Assembly: GCA_023228945.1 (NCBI GenBank)
Contig: JALOAI010000014.1
Location: 1-64,000, forward strand
DNA: 64,000 nt
Reading direction: 5' to 3'
Source: Pigmentiphaga sp.
Lineage (GTDB): Bacteria; Pseudomonadota; Gammaproteobacteria; Burkholderiales; Burkholderiaceae_B
The notes under the pieces: generated by a model
What the model was told of the DNA's origin: nothing
Database searches by the model: none
Seen by the model: the letters and a program-made list of their open reading frames with translations, nothing else
Program-made: the position numbers and the translations under genes
Shown here: positions 16,979 through 26,023 of the stretch, in pieces
Layout of the letters: every line of letters begins with the position of its first letter
How positions within the stretch are numbered: the stretch's first letter is position 1

Positions 16979-19546
16979 TCACAACCGATTGCGCCTGGGC
17001 CGGGGCGCGAGATCTTCCGGTAGGCCGGCCCGCTGCGGCACGATGGGCGGCCACCAGGCCGGCAACAGGCCACGGACATCGGCGCGGGCGAAGCGATCGT
17101 CAAGCAGCTCGATCACCCCGACGTCCTCATGCGTGCGGATGACCCTGCCCGCGGCTTGCACCACCTTGTGCAGGCCCGGGTAGCGGTAGGTGTAATCGTA
17201 GGCTCGCGCATCGCCGTATTCGCTGGCCAGCCGCCGACGCAGTTGCTCGTGCCGCGCATCGTGCGGCGGCAGGCCGAGGGTCAGCACGAAGACGCCCATC
17301 AAACGACTGCCCGGCAGATCGATCCCCTCGGCAAAAGCGCCGCCCAGCACCGCCAGGCCCACTTGCCGGCCGCCGGGAGCGAAGCCGTCGATGAAGGCCT
17401 GGCGCTCGGCGGCGGTCATGCCGGGCCGTTGGCACCGCAGCGGCAGCGTGGCATCCTGCGCCGCCAAGGCCCGGGCGAGCAAGTCGAGGTAGGCGAAACT
17501 GCTGACGTAGACCAGGTAGTTGGCGGGCGCCCGGCGGAATTGCGCCAGCACCCGCCCGGCCGCCAAGGGCGCCGAACGCTCGCGCGCCGCAAGCCGGGTA
17601 TCGATGCCGCTCACCTGTCGCACCTCCAGTTGCGCGGCGGTAAACGGACTGGGCACATCCAGCCACCAGGCGTCTTCGGGCAGCGCCAGCAAATCCCGAA
17701 AATAGGCGTAAGGCGTGAGGGTGGCCGAAAACAGCACCGCGGCGCCGGCCTGCTCCCAGCGAGGCGCCAGCCAACGCCCCGGCAACAGGCACTCGATATC
17801 GAGGCAGGCATCCCAGCCACCTCGGCCGGCGGCCGCGCGCCGCGGCTGCCAGCTCAAGCGCAGGATGGAATGCTGGTCCATGGCTTCGGACAACCGCAAA
17901 AAGCCCGCGGCATCGAACAAGGCTTGCTGTAGCGTCGAGTCGCCCGGCTGTTCGCCCAGATGATCGAGCAACTGCCCGCAAAACGCCTGCATGGCCTGTT
18001 GGAAATCCTCCGGCACCTCGTGCAGGATCTCGCCACCAGGCTGCCCCCCGGCGGTGCGATGCGATCCGGCGGCCGCCGACGACTCGCCCGCCCCTGTCCC
18101 GCCAGCCAGCGGCGACAGCAGATCGGGGGCATCGGCGGCGCCGGCTGGCGCCCGGGCCTGCCACTGGCGCCAGGCCCGGCCCATCGCCGCATAGGCGCCG
18201 CGCAGCGCGGGCGGGGCACGCCGGCGCGCCGCGCGCCAATCGGCTTCGTTCCACCTCGCACTGTACATGGCGCGGGCCCGCTCGAGCAGATGATGGCCTT
18301 CATCGATCAACAGCGCGCTGCGCCAGCCGAACTGTTGCGCCAGGACGGGCAACAAGGCCTGCTGATCGAACCAATAATTGACGTCGGCCACCACCACATC
18401 GGCCCAGCGCGCCATCTCCTGCGATAGATAATAGGGACAAACTTCGTGACGCAAGGCCAGCTCGCGCACCGCGGCGGGCTCGAGCAGCGCCGGCGCGCAG
18501 GCCGCTTCGGCGCGCGCGGCGGGCAGGCGATCGAAGAAGCCCCGGGCCAGCGGACAAGACTCGCCATGGCAACTGAGCTCGGGATGCTCACAGGCCTGGT
18601 CGCGCGCCACCAATGCCCACACCCGCACGGGCGCCGCCCCCTCGGCCGCCGGCGGCAACAAGCGTTGCAGGGCATCCAGTGCCAGTTGGCGACCGGTGCC
18701 GCGCATCGTGAGAAAAACCAGGCGATCCCAGGCTTGCCTCGGCATGGCCGACAGTGCCGGGTACAGGGTGCCGAGAGTCTTGCCCAGGCCCGTGGGCGCC
18801 TGCAGCAGCAGACGCTGGTTTCGACCCAGTGTTTTGTAGACGGCTTCGGCCAAGGCACGCTGTCCGGCGCGAAAGCTGAAGGGAAACGCCAGGCCGCGCA
18901 GGAAATCATCGCGCCCACGGCGATGCGCCGCCTCCTGGGCCGCCCAATCGGCGTAGACGGCGCACCAGGTTTCCAGCTCGCGCCAGAGCTCCGTGGCGGA
19001 CCATCGTTGTTCGAACACGGTTTCCGTGCCCTGGCGTACCTCGACGTAAACCAGGCGCAGACCTATGGTTTCCAGGCCGTGCTCCCGCGCCCACAAGGCG
19101 CCATAACAACGCAGTTGCGCCCAGTGGCGGGCCTGGCGCTCCACGGTAAGCCGGCCGGGATCGCCCCGATGGCTCTTGAACTCTTCCAGCCAATCCGAAC
19201 CGGTCTCGACCGCATCGATGCGACCGCGCAGCCAGAGGCTCCCGCACCGCCCCGCAACCGGCACCTCGGCCTGATGGCTCTGCCGCCGGCGCTCGCGCAA
19301 TCGCGCGTGCAGCGCAATGCCTTCCTGCGCGGTGGGCGCCGGCGTATAGCGATGGTCCAGATCGCCCCGCCTGGCCGCGAACTCGCACAAAGTCCGCACC
19401 GCCACCGGCAGCGCACCTTCCGGAACCGCCGGGCCACGTGCCGCCACCGCTCCGGGCTCGTCAGGCGGCTCCGGGGATCGGCTGCCTCGCCTGACCCCGT
19501 CCTGAAGTACGGGGCTTGCGCATGAGCCCGTGGTCAAGCGGCCCAT
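16979..19546 (-). CDS. PD-(D/E)XK nuclease fused to Rad3/DinG-type helicase
   Basis: This 855-residue protein joins a nuclease-like domain to a superfamily 2 iron-sulfur helicase. In the N-terminal 220 residues the motif GRID (D111) and EFK (E122, K124) mark a PD-(D/E)XK fold. The helicase begins around 225, with Walker A APTGLGKT (K256) and a DEGH box (LLIDEGHHLLE). Between them, cysteines in RDQAC, ELSC, GESC and EVCPYY look like the four ligands of an XPD-type 4Fe-4S cluster. Homologs of this architecture are known next to bacterial FAN1 genes, as here, where its ATG lies 13 bases inside the end of the FAN1-like gene. A role in interstrand crosslink or branched DNA repair is inference. Confidence 0.88.
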   Translation of the reverse strand: MGRLTTGSCASPVLQDGVRRGSRSPEPPDEPGAVAARGPAVPEGALPVAVRTLCEFAARRGDLDHRYTPAPTAQEGIALHARLRERRRQSHQAEVPVAGRCGSLWLRGRIDAVETGSDWLEEFKSHRGDPGRLTVERQARHWAQLRCYGALWAREHGLETIGLRLVYVEVRQGTETVFEQRWSATELWRELETWCAVYADWAAQEAAHRRGRDDFLRGLAFPFSFRAGQRALAEAVYKTLGRNQRLLLQAPTGLGKTLGTLYPALSAMPRQAWDRLVFLTMRGTGRQLALDALQRLLPPAAEGAAPVRVWALVARDQACEHPELSCHGESCPLARGFFDRLPAARAEAACAPALLEPAAVRELALRHEVCPYYLSQEMARWADVVVADVNYWFDQQALLPVLAQQFGWRSALLIDEGHHLLERARAMYSARWNEADWRAARRRAPPALRGAYAAMGRAWRQWQARAPAGAADAPDLLSPLAGGTGAGESSAAAGSHRTAGGQPGGEILHEVPEDFQQAMQAFCGQLLDHLGEQPGDSTLQQALFDAAGFLRLSEAMDQHSILRLSWQPRRAAAGRGGWDACLDIECLLPGRWLAPRWEQAGAAVLFSATLTPYAYFRDLLALPEDAWWLDVPSPFTAAQLEVRQVSGIDTRLAARERSAPLAAGRVLAQFRRAPANYLVYVSSFAYLDLLARALAAQDATLPLRCQRPGMTAAERQAFIDGFAPGGRQVGLAVLGGAFAEGIDLPGSRLMGVFVLTLGLPPHDARHEQLRRRLASEYGDARAYDYTYRYPGLHKVVQAAGRVIRTHEDVGVIELLDDRFARADVRGLLPAWWPPIVPQRAGLPEDLAPRPRRNRL

Positions 19547-21219
19547 CGCACGTGCAGCACTTCGGCATCGAGGCCATGGCGCCGGCAGTAATCCAGCCAG
19601 GCTCGTTGATGATCCTGCAGGCGGTCGCCCGGCCCCTTGACTTCGATCAGGGCGAAGCGGCGCTGCGCCGGCCAGAACCGCACCAGGTCGGGCAAACCAC
19701 TGCGATGCTGTCGCAAGTCGGCCAGCAGACGCTGCAAGATGGCTTTCAAGGCCGTTGGCGCAATGCAATCCAGCGCCAGCCGCACCGTGTCTTCATTCAG
19801 CACCGGCCATACGATCAGCGGGCAACTGGTGCCGTGCCGCGTGCGCCAGGTGTGCCAGATGCGATCCTGGTAGCCGCCGTCGTCCAGGCTCGCCAGACAA
19901 GCCTCCAGCAAGGCGGCCCGGCGTTCCGTGAACTCCGGCCGATACAGGTCTGCCGGCCCGGCCTGAAAGGGATGAAAGAACGCTCCCGGCACCGCCTCAT
20001 AGATGGCCGGCCAGCACAGCAGGCCGAGCAGGCCGTTGAACAGATGGTTCTCGACATAGACACAACAGCTATCGTCATCGGTGAGCGCGGCGGCGGCCGA
20101 TTGCTCGACCGACAGCGCAGAATCCCGGGCCAGCACCAGCTCGCGCTCGGGAATGGCCGGGGGCACGGGGGCCTGCCAGGCCAGACCAGCCCGCCGGGCC
20201 ACCCGGCGGGCGATACGATGCAGGCCCTGGCGCTCGGCCTCGGGCCAGCTTGCGGCCAACGCCGCGCTCACTTCGGGCCAAAGCGCTTCGGCTGTCATTT
20301 GCTTCTCACGCAAACGCAAGCCCCGCAACGCCGCTTCCGGATGGCTGGAGGCCTGGTAGGCCGCCATCGCGAGGGCTGTCTCGCCCTGACGTTCGGCCAC
20401 CATGCCCGCCTCGAGCAGCAAACGCGAATGGCGGCGAGCCAGCCATGGCCCTTCGGCCGCCGCCGGTATCGTCGGCCACAGCTCCGCCACCGGTGATCCG
20501 GCCGCCAGCTGTTCGCCAAGATCGGCGAGCAAAAGATATTGATCGATCTCGGTGCGGGCCTGGAAGGCCCGGGCTTCGCGGTCGAATATCACGGGCTCAT
20601 AGCGCTGATGGCCCAACTCGGTGAGGACGAACTCGCTCCAGTCCTGGCGCAGATTGCCGAAGAACATCAGGCGCAGGCGGCGGAACCACTGACGGGTTAC
20701 GGCTGTGAGCTGGACCACGGGCCCGGCACCGGGGACCGCCGGCCACCACTGGGGCAGTGAACGGGCTTCGCCGGGGAAGGCCTCGGCCAGGGCCGCCACC
20801 CAATCGCTTTTGCGCGCACTGGCGGGCCAGCGCGCGCGGTCGAGGCACGCCTGGGCCGCGGATCGCAACTCGCCGGCGCGCAACAAGCGGCCCAGCGTGT
20901 CGACGCCGAGCGGTGGATCCAGCTCCAGCCAATCCGCCGCGGCCAGCTTGCGCGCCCAGGGCTCGAGGTCTGGCGCGATCTCGGGATACCGCAGCGTGGC
21001 CAGACGGTAGCTATCGTGGCTGCGCATGACCAAGCGCACCAGCAAGGCCTGGGCCTCCGCCTCCATCGCGGCAAAGGCGGCCAGGCGCTCGAGTTCGGAG
21101 GGCAGCAGCAGATCGGCGTGCCGCTCGCCCACCCAGTCGAGCACCGCGCGGACATTGAGCAGGTAATAGCGGGGGTCTTGCAGAGAAGCCGCCTGCAGAG
21201 GCGGAGGTGATGCGTTCAA
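19534..21219 (-). CDS. FAN1-like VRR-NUC structure-specific nuclease
   Basis: The protein resembles FAN1, a flap endonuclease and 5' exonuclease that acts in DNA crosslink repair. The N-terminal part shows the family pattern DPRYYLLNVRAVLDWV, the middle has FFGNLRQDWSEFVLTELG, and the C-terminal VRR-NUC domain carries GLPDLV and ALIEVKGPGDRLQDHQ, which give the PD and ExK catalytic residues. About 560 residues is the size of the Pseudomonas protein. No ATG exists at the expected place; TTG at 21219 or 21237, or an upstream GTG, must be used, so the exact start is uncertain. It follows the Ada gene by about 90 bases and overlaps the helicase gene. Confidence 0.88.
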   Translation of the reverse strand: MNASPPPLQAASLQDPRYYLLNVRAVLDWVGERHADLLLPSELERLAAFAAMEAEAQALLVRLVMRSHDSYRLATLRYPEIAPDLEPWARKLAAADWLELDPPLGVDTLGRLLRAGELRSAAQACLDRARWPASARKSDWVAALAEAFPGEARSLPQWWPAVPGAGPVVQLTAVTRQWFRRLRLMFFGNLRQDWSEFVLTELGHQRYEPVIFDREARAFQARTEIDQYLLLADLGEQLAAGSPVAELWPTIPAAAEGPWLARRHSRLLLEAGMVAERQGETALAMAAYQASSHPEAALRGLRLREKQMTAEALWPEVSAALAASWPEAERQGLHRIARRVARRAGLAWQAPVPPAIPERELVLARDSALSVEQSAAAALTDDDSCCVYVENHLFNGLLGLLCWPAIYEAVPGAFFHPFQAGPADLYRPEFTERRAALLEACLASLDDGGYQDRIWHTWRTRHGTSCPLIVWPVLNEDTVRLALDCIAPTALKAILQRLLADLRQHRSGLPDLVRFWPAQRRFALIEVKGPGDRLQDHQRAWLDYCRRHGLDAEVLHVRWAA

Positions 21220-21308
21220 AATCGGATCTGGTTTCAAGGCGGCATCGCGTTGCCACCGAGCCGGCACGACAGCGGGACAAAGCCCGCTGGACGAGACGCT
21301 ATTTTGCC

Positions 21309-22430
21309 TCAGGATGGCGGCGTTTTCGTTTGCCCGGCAGCGCTGGCCTCGCGCCGCAGGATTTCCCGTTTGCGCTCCACTCCCCAGCGGTATCCCGCCA
21401 GATCGCCATCGCGGCGCACAACGCGATGGCAGGGTATGGCCACCGCCAGCCGATTGGCGGCGCAGGCACTGGCCACCGCGCGCACCGCGGCCGGCGCCCC
21501 GATACGAGCCGCAAGTTCGGTGTAGCTCACCGTGGCCCCCACCGGGATCTCGCGCAAGGCCTGCCATACTCTTTCCTGGAAAGCGGTGCCGCGCACGTCG
21601 AGCGGCAGGGCCAGGCCGATGGCCGGAGCTTCCACGAATCCCACCACTTGCGCCATCCATTGCTCGAATTCCGCATCGCCTCCCAGCAGATCGGCTTGGG
21701 GAAACATGTCCTGCAGCTCGCGCACCAGGGCTTCGGCATCGTCGCCCAGCAGGATGGCGCAAATGCCGCGCCCGCTGCGCGCCACCAGGATGGCGCCCAG
21801 CGCGCACTGGCCCACCGCGAAACGGATACTGGCCCCCGCACCGCCGGCGCGGAACTCGCTCGCCGTCATGCCCAGGCGCTGATCCGATACCTCATAAAAA
21901 CGGCTGCTGGCATTGAAGCCCGACTCATAGATGGCGGTGGTGATCGAGCCCTCGGGCGCGCCCAGTGCCTGGCGCAGCCGCCGCGCCCGATAGGCCGAGG
22001 CATAGGCCTTGGGCGTGAGGCCGGTCTCGGCCTTGAACACGCGATGGAAGTGATAGGGACTCAGGCCCGCCCTGGCCGCCAGCGCGCCCAGACTGGGCGG
22101 CGCCTCGGCGGCCTCGATGTGCCGGCAGGCAAGGGCCACGAGCTCACGCCGCGCGCGCCCCTGGCGGCCGGCATCACCGGCCCGCCGACGGCTGGGCCGA
22201 TAGCCCGCGGCTTCGGCCGCCGTCGGCGAATCGAAGAACTCCACGTTTTCACGTTTCGGCAAGCGGCCAGCCGCCCCCGGCCAGGCATAGACGCCGGTGG
22301 TGCGCACCGCATAGACGAAATGGCCGTGGGCCCGCGGGTCGCGCGCCAGCAGTGCCCGCCAGCGGGATTCGGCGGTGCAGTAGGCGGCTTGTGGGGTGGG
22401 CTCGGCGGCCCCGGCTTGAATGGCAGACAT
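21309..22430 (-). CDS. Ada-type regulator/O6-methylguanine methyltransferase, N-domain cysteines lost
   Basis: The 373-residue protein has the three parts of Ada: an N-terminal Ada domain (about 20-85), an AraC-type helix-turn-helix (about 90-190) and a C-terminal methyltransferase domain. The C-terminal active site IPCHRVVRRDG is intact, so repair of O6-methylguanine is likely. The N-domain keeps the fold pattern (FVYAVRTTGVY, RENVEFF, EAAGYRP), yet all four zinc-binding cysteines, one of which accepts the methyl group in E. coli Ada, are replaced by A49, A53, S80 and R83. It should therefore not repair phosphotriesters or switch on by methylation in the classical way. Start at 22430 fits the domain; 22481 is an alternative. 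It lies upstream of the FAN1-like gene. Confidence 0.9.
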   Translation of the reverse strand: MSAIQAGAAEPTPQAAYCTAESRWRALLARDPRAHGHFVYAVRTTGVYAWPGAAGRLPKRENVEFFDSPTAAEAAGYRPSRRRAGDAGRQGRARRELVALACRHIEAAEAPPSLGALAARAGLSPYHFHRVFKAETGLTPKAYASAYRARRLRQALGAPEGSITTAIYESGFNASSRFYEVSDQRLGMTASEFRAGGAGASIRFAVGQCALGAILVARSGRGICAILLGDDAEALVRELQDMFPQADLLGGDAEFEQWMAQVVGFVEAPAIGLALPLDVRGTAFQERVWQALREIPVGATVSYTELAARIGAPAAVRAVASACAANRLAVAIPCHRVVRRDGDLAGYRWGVERKREILRREASAAGQTKTPPS

Positions 22431-22502
22431 CGCATGGCTCCAGTGTGGCTCCAGCATACGAAAAATAATCGATGCCGCCACTCCGATTCTTGCGCCGCAA
22501 TT

Positions 22503-22753
22503 GCGCTTGGGACGGCCCGGCGCGCCGGGTGCACTACCCTCCAGTCGCTGCGCGACTGCCTCCCCGAGGGAGGCTTCGCGCTTGGGACGGCCCGGCGCGC
22601 CGGATGCACTACCCTCCAGTCGCTGCGCGACTGCCTCCCCGGGGGAGGCTTCGCGCTTGGGGCGGCCCGGCGCGCCGGATGCACTACCCTCCAGTCGCTG
22701 CGCGACTGCCTCCCCGGGGGAGGCTTCGCGCTTGGGACGGCCCGGCGCGCTCA
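22503..22753. repeat. 75-bp tandem repeat array, 3.3 copies
   Basis: Three full units of exactly 75 bp (starting at 22503, 22578 and 22653) and a partial fourth fill the space between the rfaH-like gene and the Ada gene. Units differ by only a few bases. Each holds two inverted repeats: GTCGC/GCGAC around TGC, and CCTCCC/GGGAGG (or CCCCGGGG variants), plus a GGCGCGCC palindrome. On the minus strand the array begins at the stop codon of the rfaH-like gene, TGAGCGCGCCGGGCCG. A related array lies at 59498-59647 in the same orientation. No spacers are present, so it is not a CRISPR. It may act as a terminator or RNA stabiliser. Confidence 0.9.
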
Positions 22754-23275
22754 GGCCGCCGCGCCCAGAGCGCCCGGGTCGATACGCACCCTGGCTTCGC
22801 GTCCGAGGATGTCGAGCAGGACGATGACGCGATCGCGAGCGCTGGCCTGAACCACGCCACGCAAGCCGGCAAACGGCCCTTCCAGGATCTCGACCGGCAG
22901 GCCAGCCGGCAGATCGCCGCCGGGCGGCCGGGCATGCACACGCGCCGCCGCCGCCTCCAATTCGTGCATGGCGCTGATGAGCGCGGGACGCACACGCGCC
23001 ACCTCGAGCCCGAAACGCACCAGATTGCTGACCCCCAGGGTGCTTCGCACGGGACCCAGGCCCTGCTGAGGCCGGCCCGGCCTGACGAACAGATACCGTG
23101 GGAACATCGGCACTATTTGGCTACGCCATTCACCGGCCTTGCGCTTCCATTCGGTGAGCATGGGCAGATAGACGGCGTAATCTTGGTTGAGCAATTGCTG
23201 CAGGGCCTGCTGCTCCTGGCGCGGTTTGCTGAACACCACGTACCAGGGCGTCGCGGAAACGGATTCGCGGCTCAC
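22751..23275 (-). CDS. rfaH: RfaH-like transcription elongation factor (NusG paralog)
   Basis: This 174-residue protein has the NusG N-terminal domain (WYVVFSKPRQEQQALQQL, FPRYLFVRPG) and a C-terminal KOW-like domain (LPVEILEGPFAGLRGVV). It is shorter than NusG's usual acidic-loop form and lies far from secE/rplK, so it is more likely the specialised paralog RfaH, which lets RNA polymerase read through long horizontally spread operons. The start is a GTG at 23275 with GAGG five bases before it. No ops element could be identified in the window. The stop codon touches the 75-bp repeat array. Symbol assignment is by resemblance, not by target evidence. Confidence 0.82.
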   Translation of the reverse strand: MSRESVSATPWYVVFSKPRQEQQALQQLLNQDYAVYLPMLTEWKRKAGEWRSQIVPMFPRYLFVRPGRPQQGLGPVRSTLGVSNLVRFGLEVARVRPALISAMHELEAAAARVHARPPGGDLPAGLPVEILEGPFAGLRGVVQASARDRVIVLLDILGREARVRIDPGALGAAA

Positions 23276-23517
23276 CTTAACCTCGTTGAACGCTACACAC
23301 GCAACGCAATGGTAACCGCTCTCGCGTTCAATTGCTGAACAGACCGTGCGGGCAATCCGGAATCCGGGAACATCGCGGCCCGTCGGTCGTCGAAAGTTCC
23401 ATAATGCGCGCTGGCGCCATGCTCGCGTCGCCGCCGTGCCTCCGGTGCCGCGCGGCCCGCGATAGGCCTGGGCGCCAGCCCATTCCGCACCGAGCCAGAT
23501 TGGATTCCTATCGTTTC

Positions 23518-24588
23518 ATGACCACAAGCCAAAAAACCATACAACTCGCCCTGCAGGGCGGCGGCGCCCACGGCGCGCTCACCTGGGGCGTGCTCGACCG
23601 TCTGCTCGACGAGCCCCGGCTGCGCCTCGAAGGCATCAGCGGCACCAGCGCCGGCGCGATGAACGCCGTCGTGCTCGCCGATGGCCTGGAGCGCGGCGGC
23701 CCCGCCGCCGCCCGCGAGGCGCTGGAACACTTCTGGCGGGCGGTCAGCAACGCCGCCCAGAGCAGTCCGATCCAGCGCGACCTGTGGTCGCGCCTGACCG
23801 GCAATTGGGGGCTGGATCAATCGCCCAGTTACTTGTGGTTCGATCATCTCAGCCGCATGTTCTCGCCCTACGAGTTGAACCCGCTCAATCTCAACCCCTT
23901 GCGCGACCTGGTGGGCGAGATCATCGACTTCGATCGCGTCAACGGCTGCGCCGCCGTCAAACTGTTCATCACCGCCACCAACGTCCGGACGGGTCGGCCC
24001 AGAGTGTTCCGCCAGCCCGAACTCTCGGTCGACGCCGTGATGGCGTCCGCGGCGCTGCCGTTGATGTTCCAGGCTGTGGAAGTCGATGGCGAGGCCTACT
24101 GGGATGGCGGCTTCGTCGGTAATCCCGCGCTGTTTCCACTGGTGGACGAATGCAGCGCGTCCGACCTGCTGCTGGTGCAGATCACGCCGTTCCGGCGCAC
24201 CGATATCCCGCGCTCGTCCCGCGACATCATCAACCGGGTCAATGAGATCACGTTCAACTCCAGCCTGCTCAAGGAATTGCGCGCCATTACCTTGCTGCGC
24301 GAACTGATCGCCGCCGAAGACGTCGATCGATGCTGCTACCGCGAAATGCGCCTGCATCGCATCCACGGCGACGACGGCTTGCAGGGCCTGAGCACCTCCA
24401 GCAAGCTCAACGCCGAATGGGCCTACCTGTGTCATCTGCGCGATATCGGCCGCCAGCGGGCCGACCTTTGGCTGAGCGAACACTGGAGCGACATCGGCCG
24501 GCGCTCGACCTTCGACCTGGAATGGCTGGTCGAAGACAGCCTGCGCACCTCGCGCGCCACACCCGAAGACAAGCCCCGCGTCGCGTGA
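23518..24588 (+). CDS. patatin-like phospholipase
   Basis: This 356-residue protein is a patatin-type lipid acyl hydrolase. It starts with the glycine-rich oxyanion motif LQGGGAHGAL, has the nucleophile elbow GTSAG with Ser44, and the catalytic Asp196 in YWDGGFVGN, so the Ser-Asp dyad is complete. No signal peptide is visible, which suggests a cytoplasmic enzyme. The ATG at 23518 is right before the conserved start; the open frame continues upstream to 23332 but without conservation. Substrate unknown. It diverges from the rfaH-like gene. Confidence 0.9.
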   Translation: MTTSQKTIQLALQGGGAHGALTWGVLDRLLDEPRLRLEGISGTSAGAMNAVVLADGLERGGPAAAREALEHFWRAVSNAAQSSPIQRDLWSRLTGNWGLDQSPSYLWFDHLSRMFSPYELNPLNLNPLRDLVGEIIDFDRVNGCAAVKLFITATNVRTGRPRVFRQPELSVDAVMASAALPLMFQAVEVDGEAYWDGGFVGNPALFPLVDECSASDLLLVQITPFRRTDIPRSSRDIINRVNEITFNSSLLKELRAITLLRELIAAEDVDRCCYREMRLHRIHGDDGLQGLSTSSKLNAEWAYLCHLRDIGRQRADLWLSEHWSDIGRRSTFDLEWLVEDSLRTSRATPEDKPRVA

Positions 24589-24606
24589 CTCCATCAACCA
24601 AAGGTC

Positions 24607-24631
24607 GTCCCGTGACTCCGTGAGGCGGGAC
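24607..24631 (+). terminator. possible stem-loop after the patatin gene
   Basis: GTCCCG and CGGGAC pair across a 13-base loop, 19 bases after the stop codon. Only a short TTT occurs downstream, so a terminator role is uncertain. Confidence 0.3.
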
Positions 24632-24874
24632 GCTGTTTCCATCCCGTTCCGGCGCCGCGACGGCCCTCGGCCAAGCCGCCGCCACCTGCCGTATACCCCA
24701 GCTTGAATCACGGCCGGATCTGCGCATAATCCGAACTGCACGAAACCTCGGATACCGTTTTTGTCGTACGCCCCGCCTTTGCCGACACGCCCGGGCCCTA
24801 CCGGACAAGGCCTTGTCCCGAAAGCCAACGCGGCCGCCGGCAGCGGGGTTTCCCACCCTCCCAGGAGATCAAGA

Positions 24875-25867
24875 ATGACAACGGCACGACAGCGTTTCCC
24901 CTTTGCCCATCTGGCCGCCGCCCTTACCCTGGGCCTCGCCGCCGCCGGTCCCGCCCACGCGCAAACCTATCCCAACAAACCCATACGCCTCATCGTGCCG
25001 TTCGCTCCCGGCGGCTCCACCGACATCATCGCGCGCCTGGTGGGCGAGCGCATGGCGCGTGTGCTGGGCCAGCCCGTGGTGATCGAGAATCGGGGCGGCG
25101 GCGGCGGCTCGATCGGCGCCACCGAGGCCGCCCGCGCCGCGCCCGATGGCTACGTGCTGTCGGTGGCCACCGTCTCCACCATGGCCGTCAACCCGGCCTG
25201 CAACGCCAAACTTCCCTACGATCCGCTCAAAGACTTCGCGCCCATTACCAACCTCGCCAACACCGCCAACGTGGTCGCGGTCAATCCCGGCCTGCCGGCA
25301 AAAACGATGGACGAGTTCGTCGACGTACTGCGCAAGAGCCCCAATAAATACTCCTACGGCACCTCCGGCCCCTGCAGCGTGAATCACCTGGCGGGCGAGG
25401 CCTTCCGCGAAGCCACGGGTACCGACATCGTCCACGTGCCCTACCGGGGTTCCGGTCCCGCCGTGGTGGACACGGTTGCCGGCCAGGTCCAGATCCTATT
25501 CGACAACATTCCTTCGTCCATGGCCCAGATCGAGGCCGGTCGGCTGCGGCCCATTGCCGTGGCCTGGCCCCAGCGCCTCGAGAGCCTGCCCGACGTCCCC
25601 ACCTATGCCGAAGCCGGTTATCCGCAGCTCAACCAGCCCGTGTGGTACGGGCTGCTGGCGCCAGCGGGCACGCCGCGAGAGGTGATCGACACCGTACGCG
25701 ACGCCGCCGTCAAGGTCCTGGCCCAGCCCGACGTGATCGAAAGTCTGGCCAAGCAAGGCGCGGCGCCATCGGGCAATACGCCCGACGAGTTCGCCGCCGA
25801 GATCAAGGCGCAGCATGCCTGGGCCGCTGAAGTGGCCCGCAAGCAAGGGATCTCGCTGGAGCAATAG
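24875..25867 (+). CDS. Bug/TctC-family periplasmic solute-binding protein
   Basis: The protein of 330 residues belongs to the very large Bug (TctC) family of Bordetella and relatives, which capture organic acids and similar small solutes for tripartite tricarboxylate transporters. A signal peptide ends near AHAQ (about residue 30), followed by YPNKPIRLIVPFAPGGSTDIIAR, the family hallmark, and the later motif NHLAGEAF. A CAGGAG sequence precedes the ATG at 24875. No transporter membrane genes are next to it, which is common for this family. The ligand cannot be told. Confidence 0.93.
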   Translation: MTTARQRFPFAHLAAALTLGLAAAGPAHAQTYPNKPIRLIVPFAPGGSTDIIARLVGERMARVLGQPVVIENRGGGGGSIGATEAARAAPDGYVLSVATVSTMAVNPACNAKLPYDPLKDFAPITNLANTANVVAVNPGLPAKTMDEFVDVLRKSPNKYSYGTSGPCSVNHLAGEAFREATGTDIVHVPYRGSGPAVVDTVAGQVQILFDNIPSSMAQIEAGRLRPIAVAWPQRLESLPDVPTYAEAGYPQLNQPVWYGLLAPAGTPREVIDTVRDAAVKVLAQPDVIESLAKQGAAPSGNTPDEFAAEIKAQHAWAAEVARKQGISLEQ

Positions 25868-26023
25868 CAGCCGCTGGCGGGCGAACGCCTGGCCCCCGCC
25901 CCCGCCATTCGATGCTTCGCCGCTCATCCTTCCTCCCGTCGGGATTGAGGCTGTGGCGAAGGCCCGGCTTCCCGTCGGTTCCGGATTCCGATTCCGGATC
26001 CTCGACGGAAGCGGCCCCAAGGT

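Noticed and set aside
22503..22753. Possible CRISPR array.
   Set aside because: The 75-bp units are directly adjacent with no unique spacers, and no cas gene is near.
22751..23275. House-keeping NusG.
   Set aside because: The gene is not next to secE or rplK and its sequence is more RfaH-like, so the paralog call is preferred.
22472..23338. Plus-strand frame running through the 75-bp repeats and across the rfaH-like gene.
   Set aside because: It is open only because the repeat length is a multiple of three; the minus-strand rfaH-like gene explains the rest.
25868..26023. Terminator after the Bug protein gene.
   Set aside because: The region is GC-rich with weak inverted repeats but no T-tract or convincing stem.
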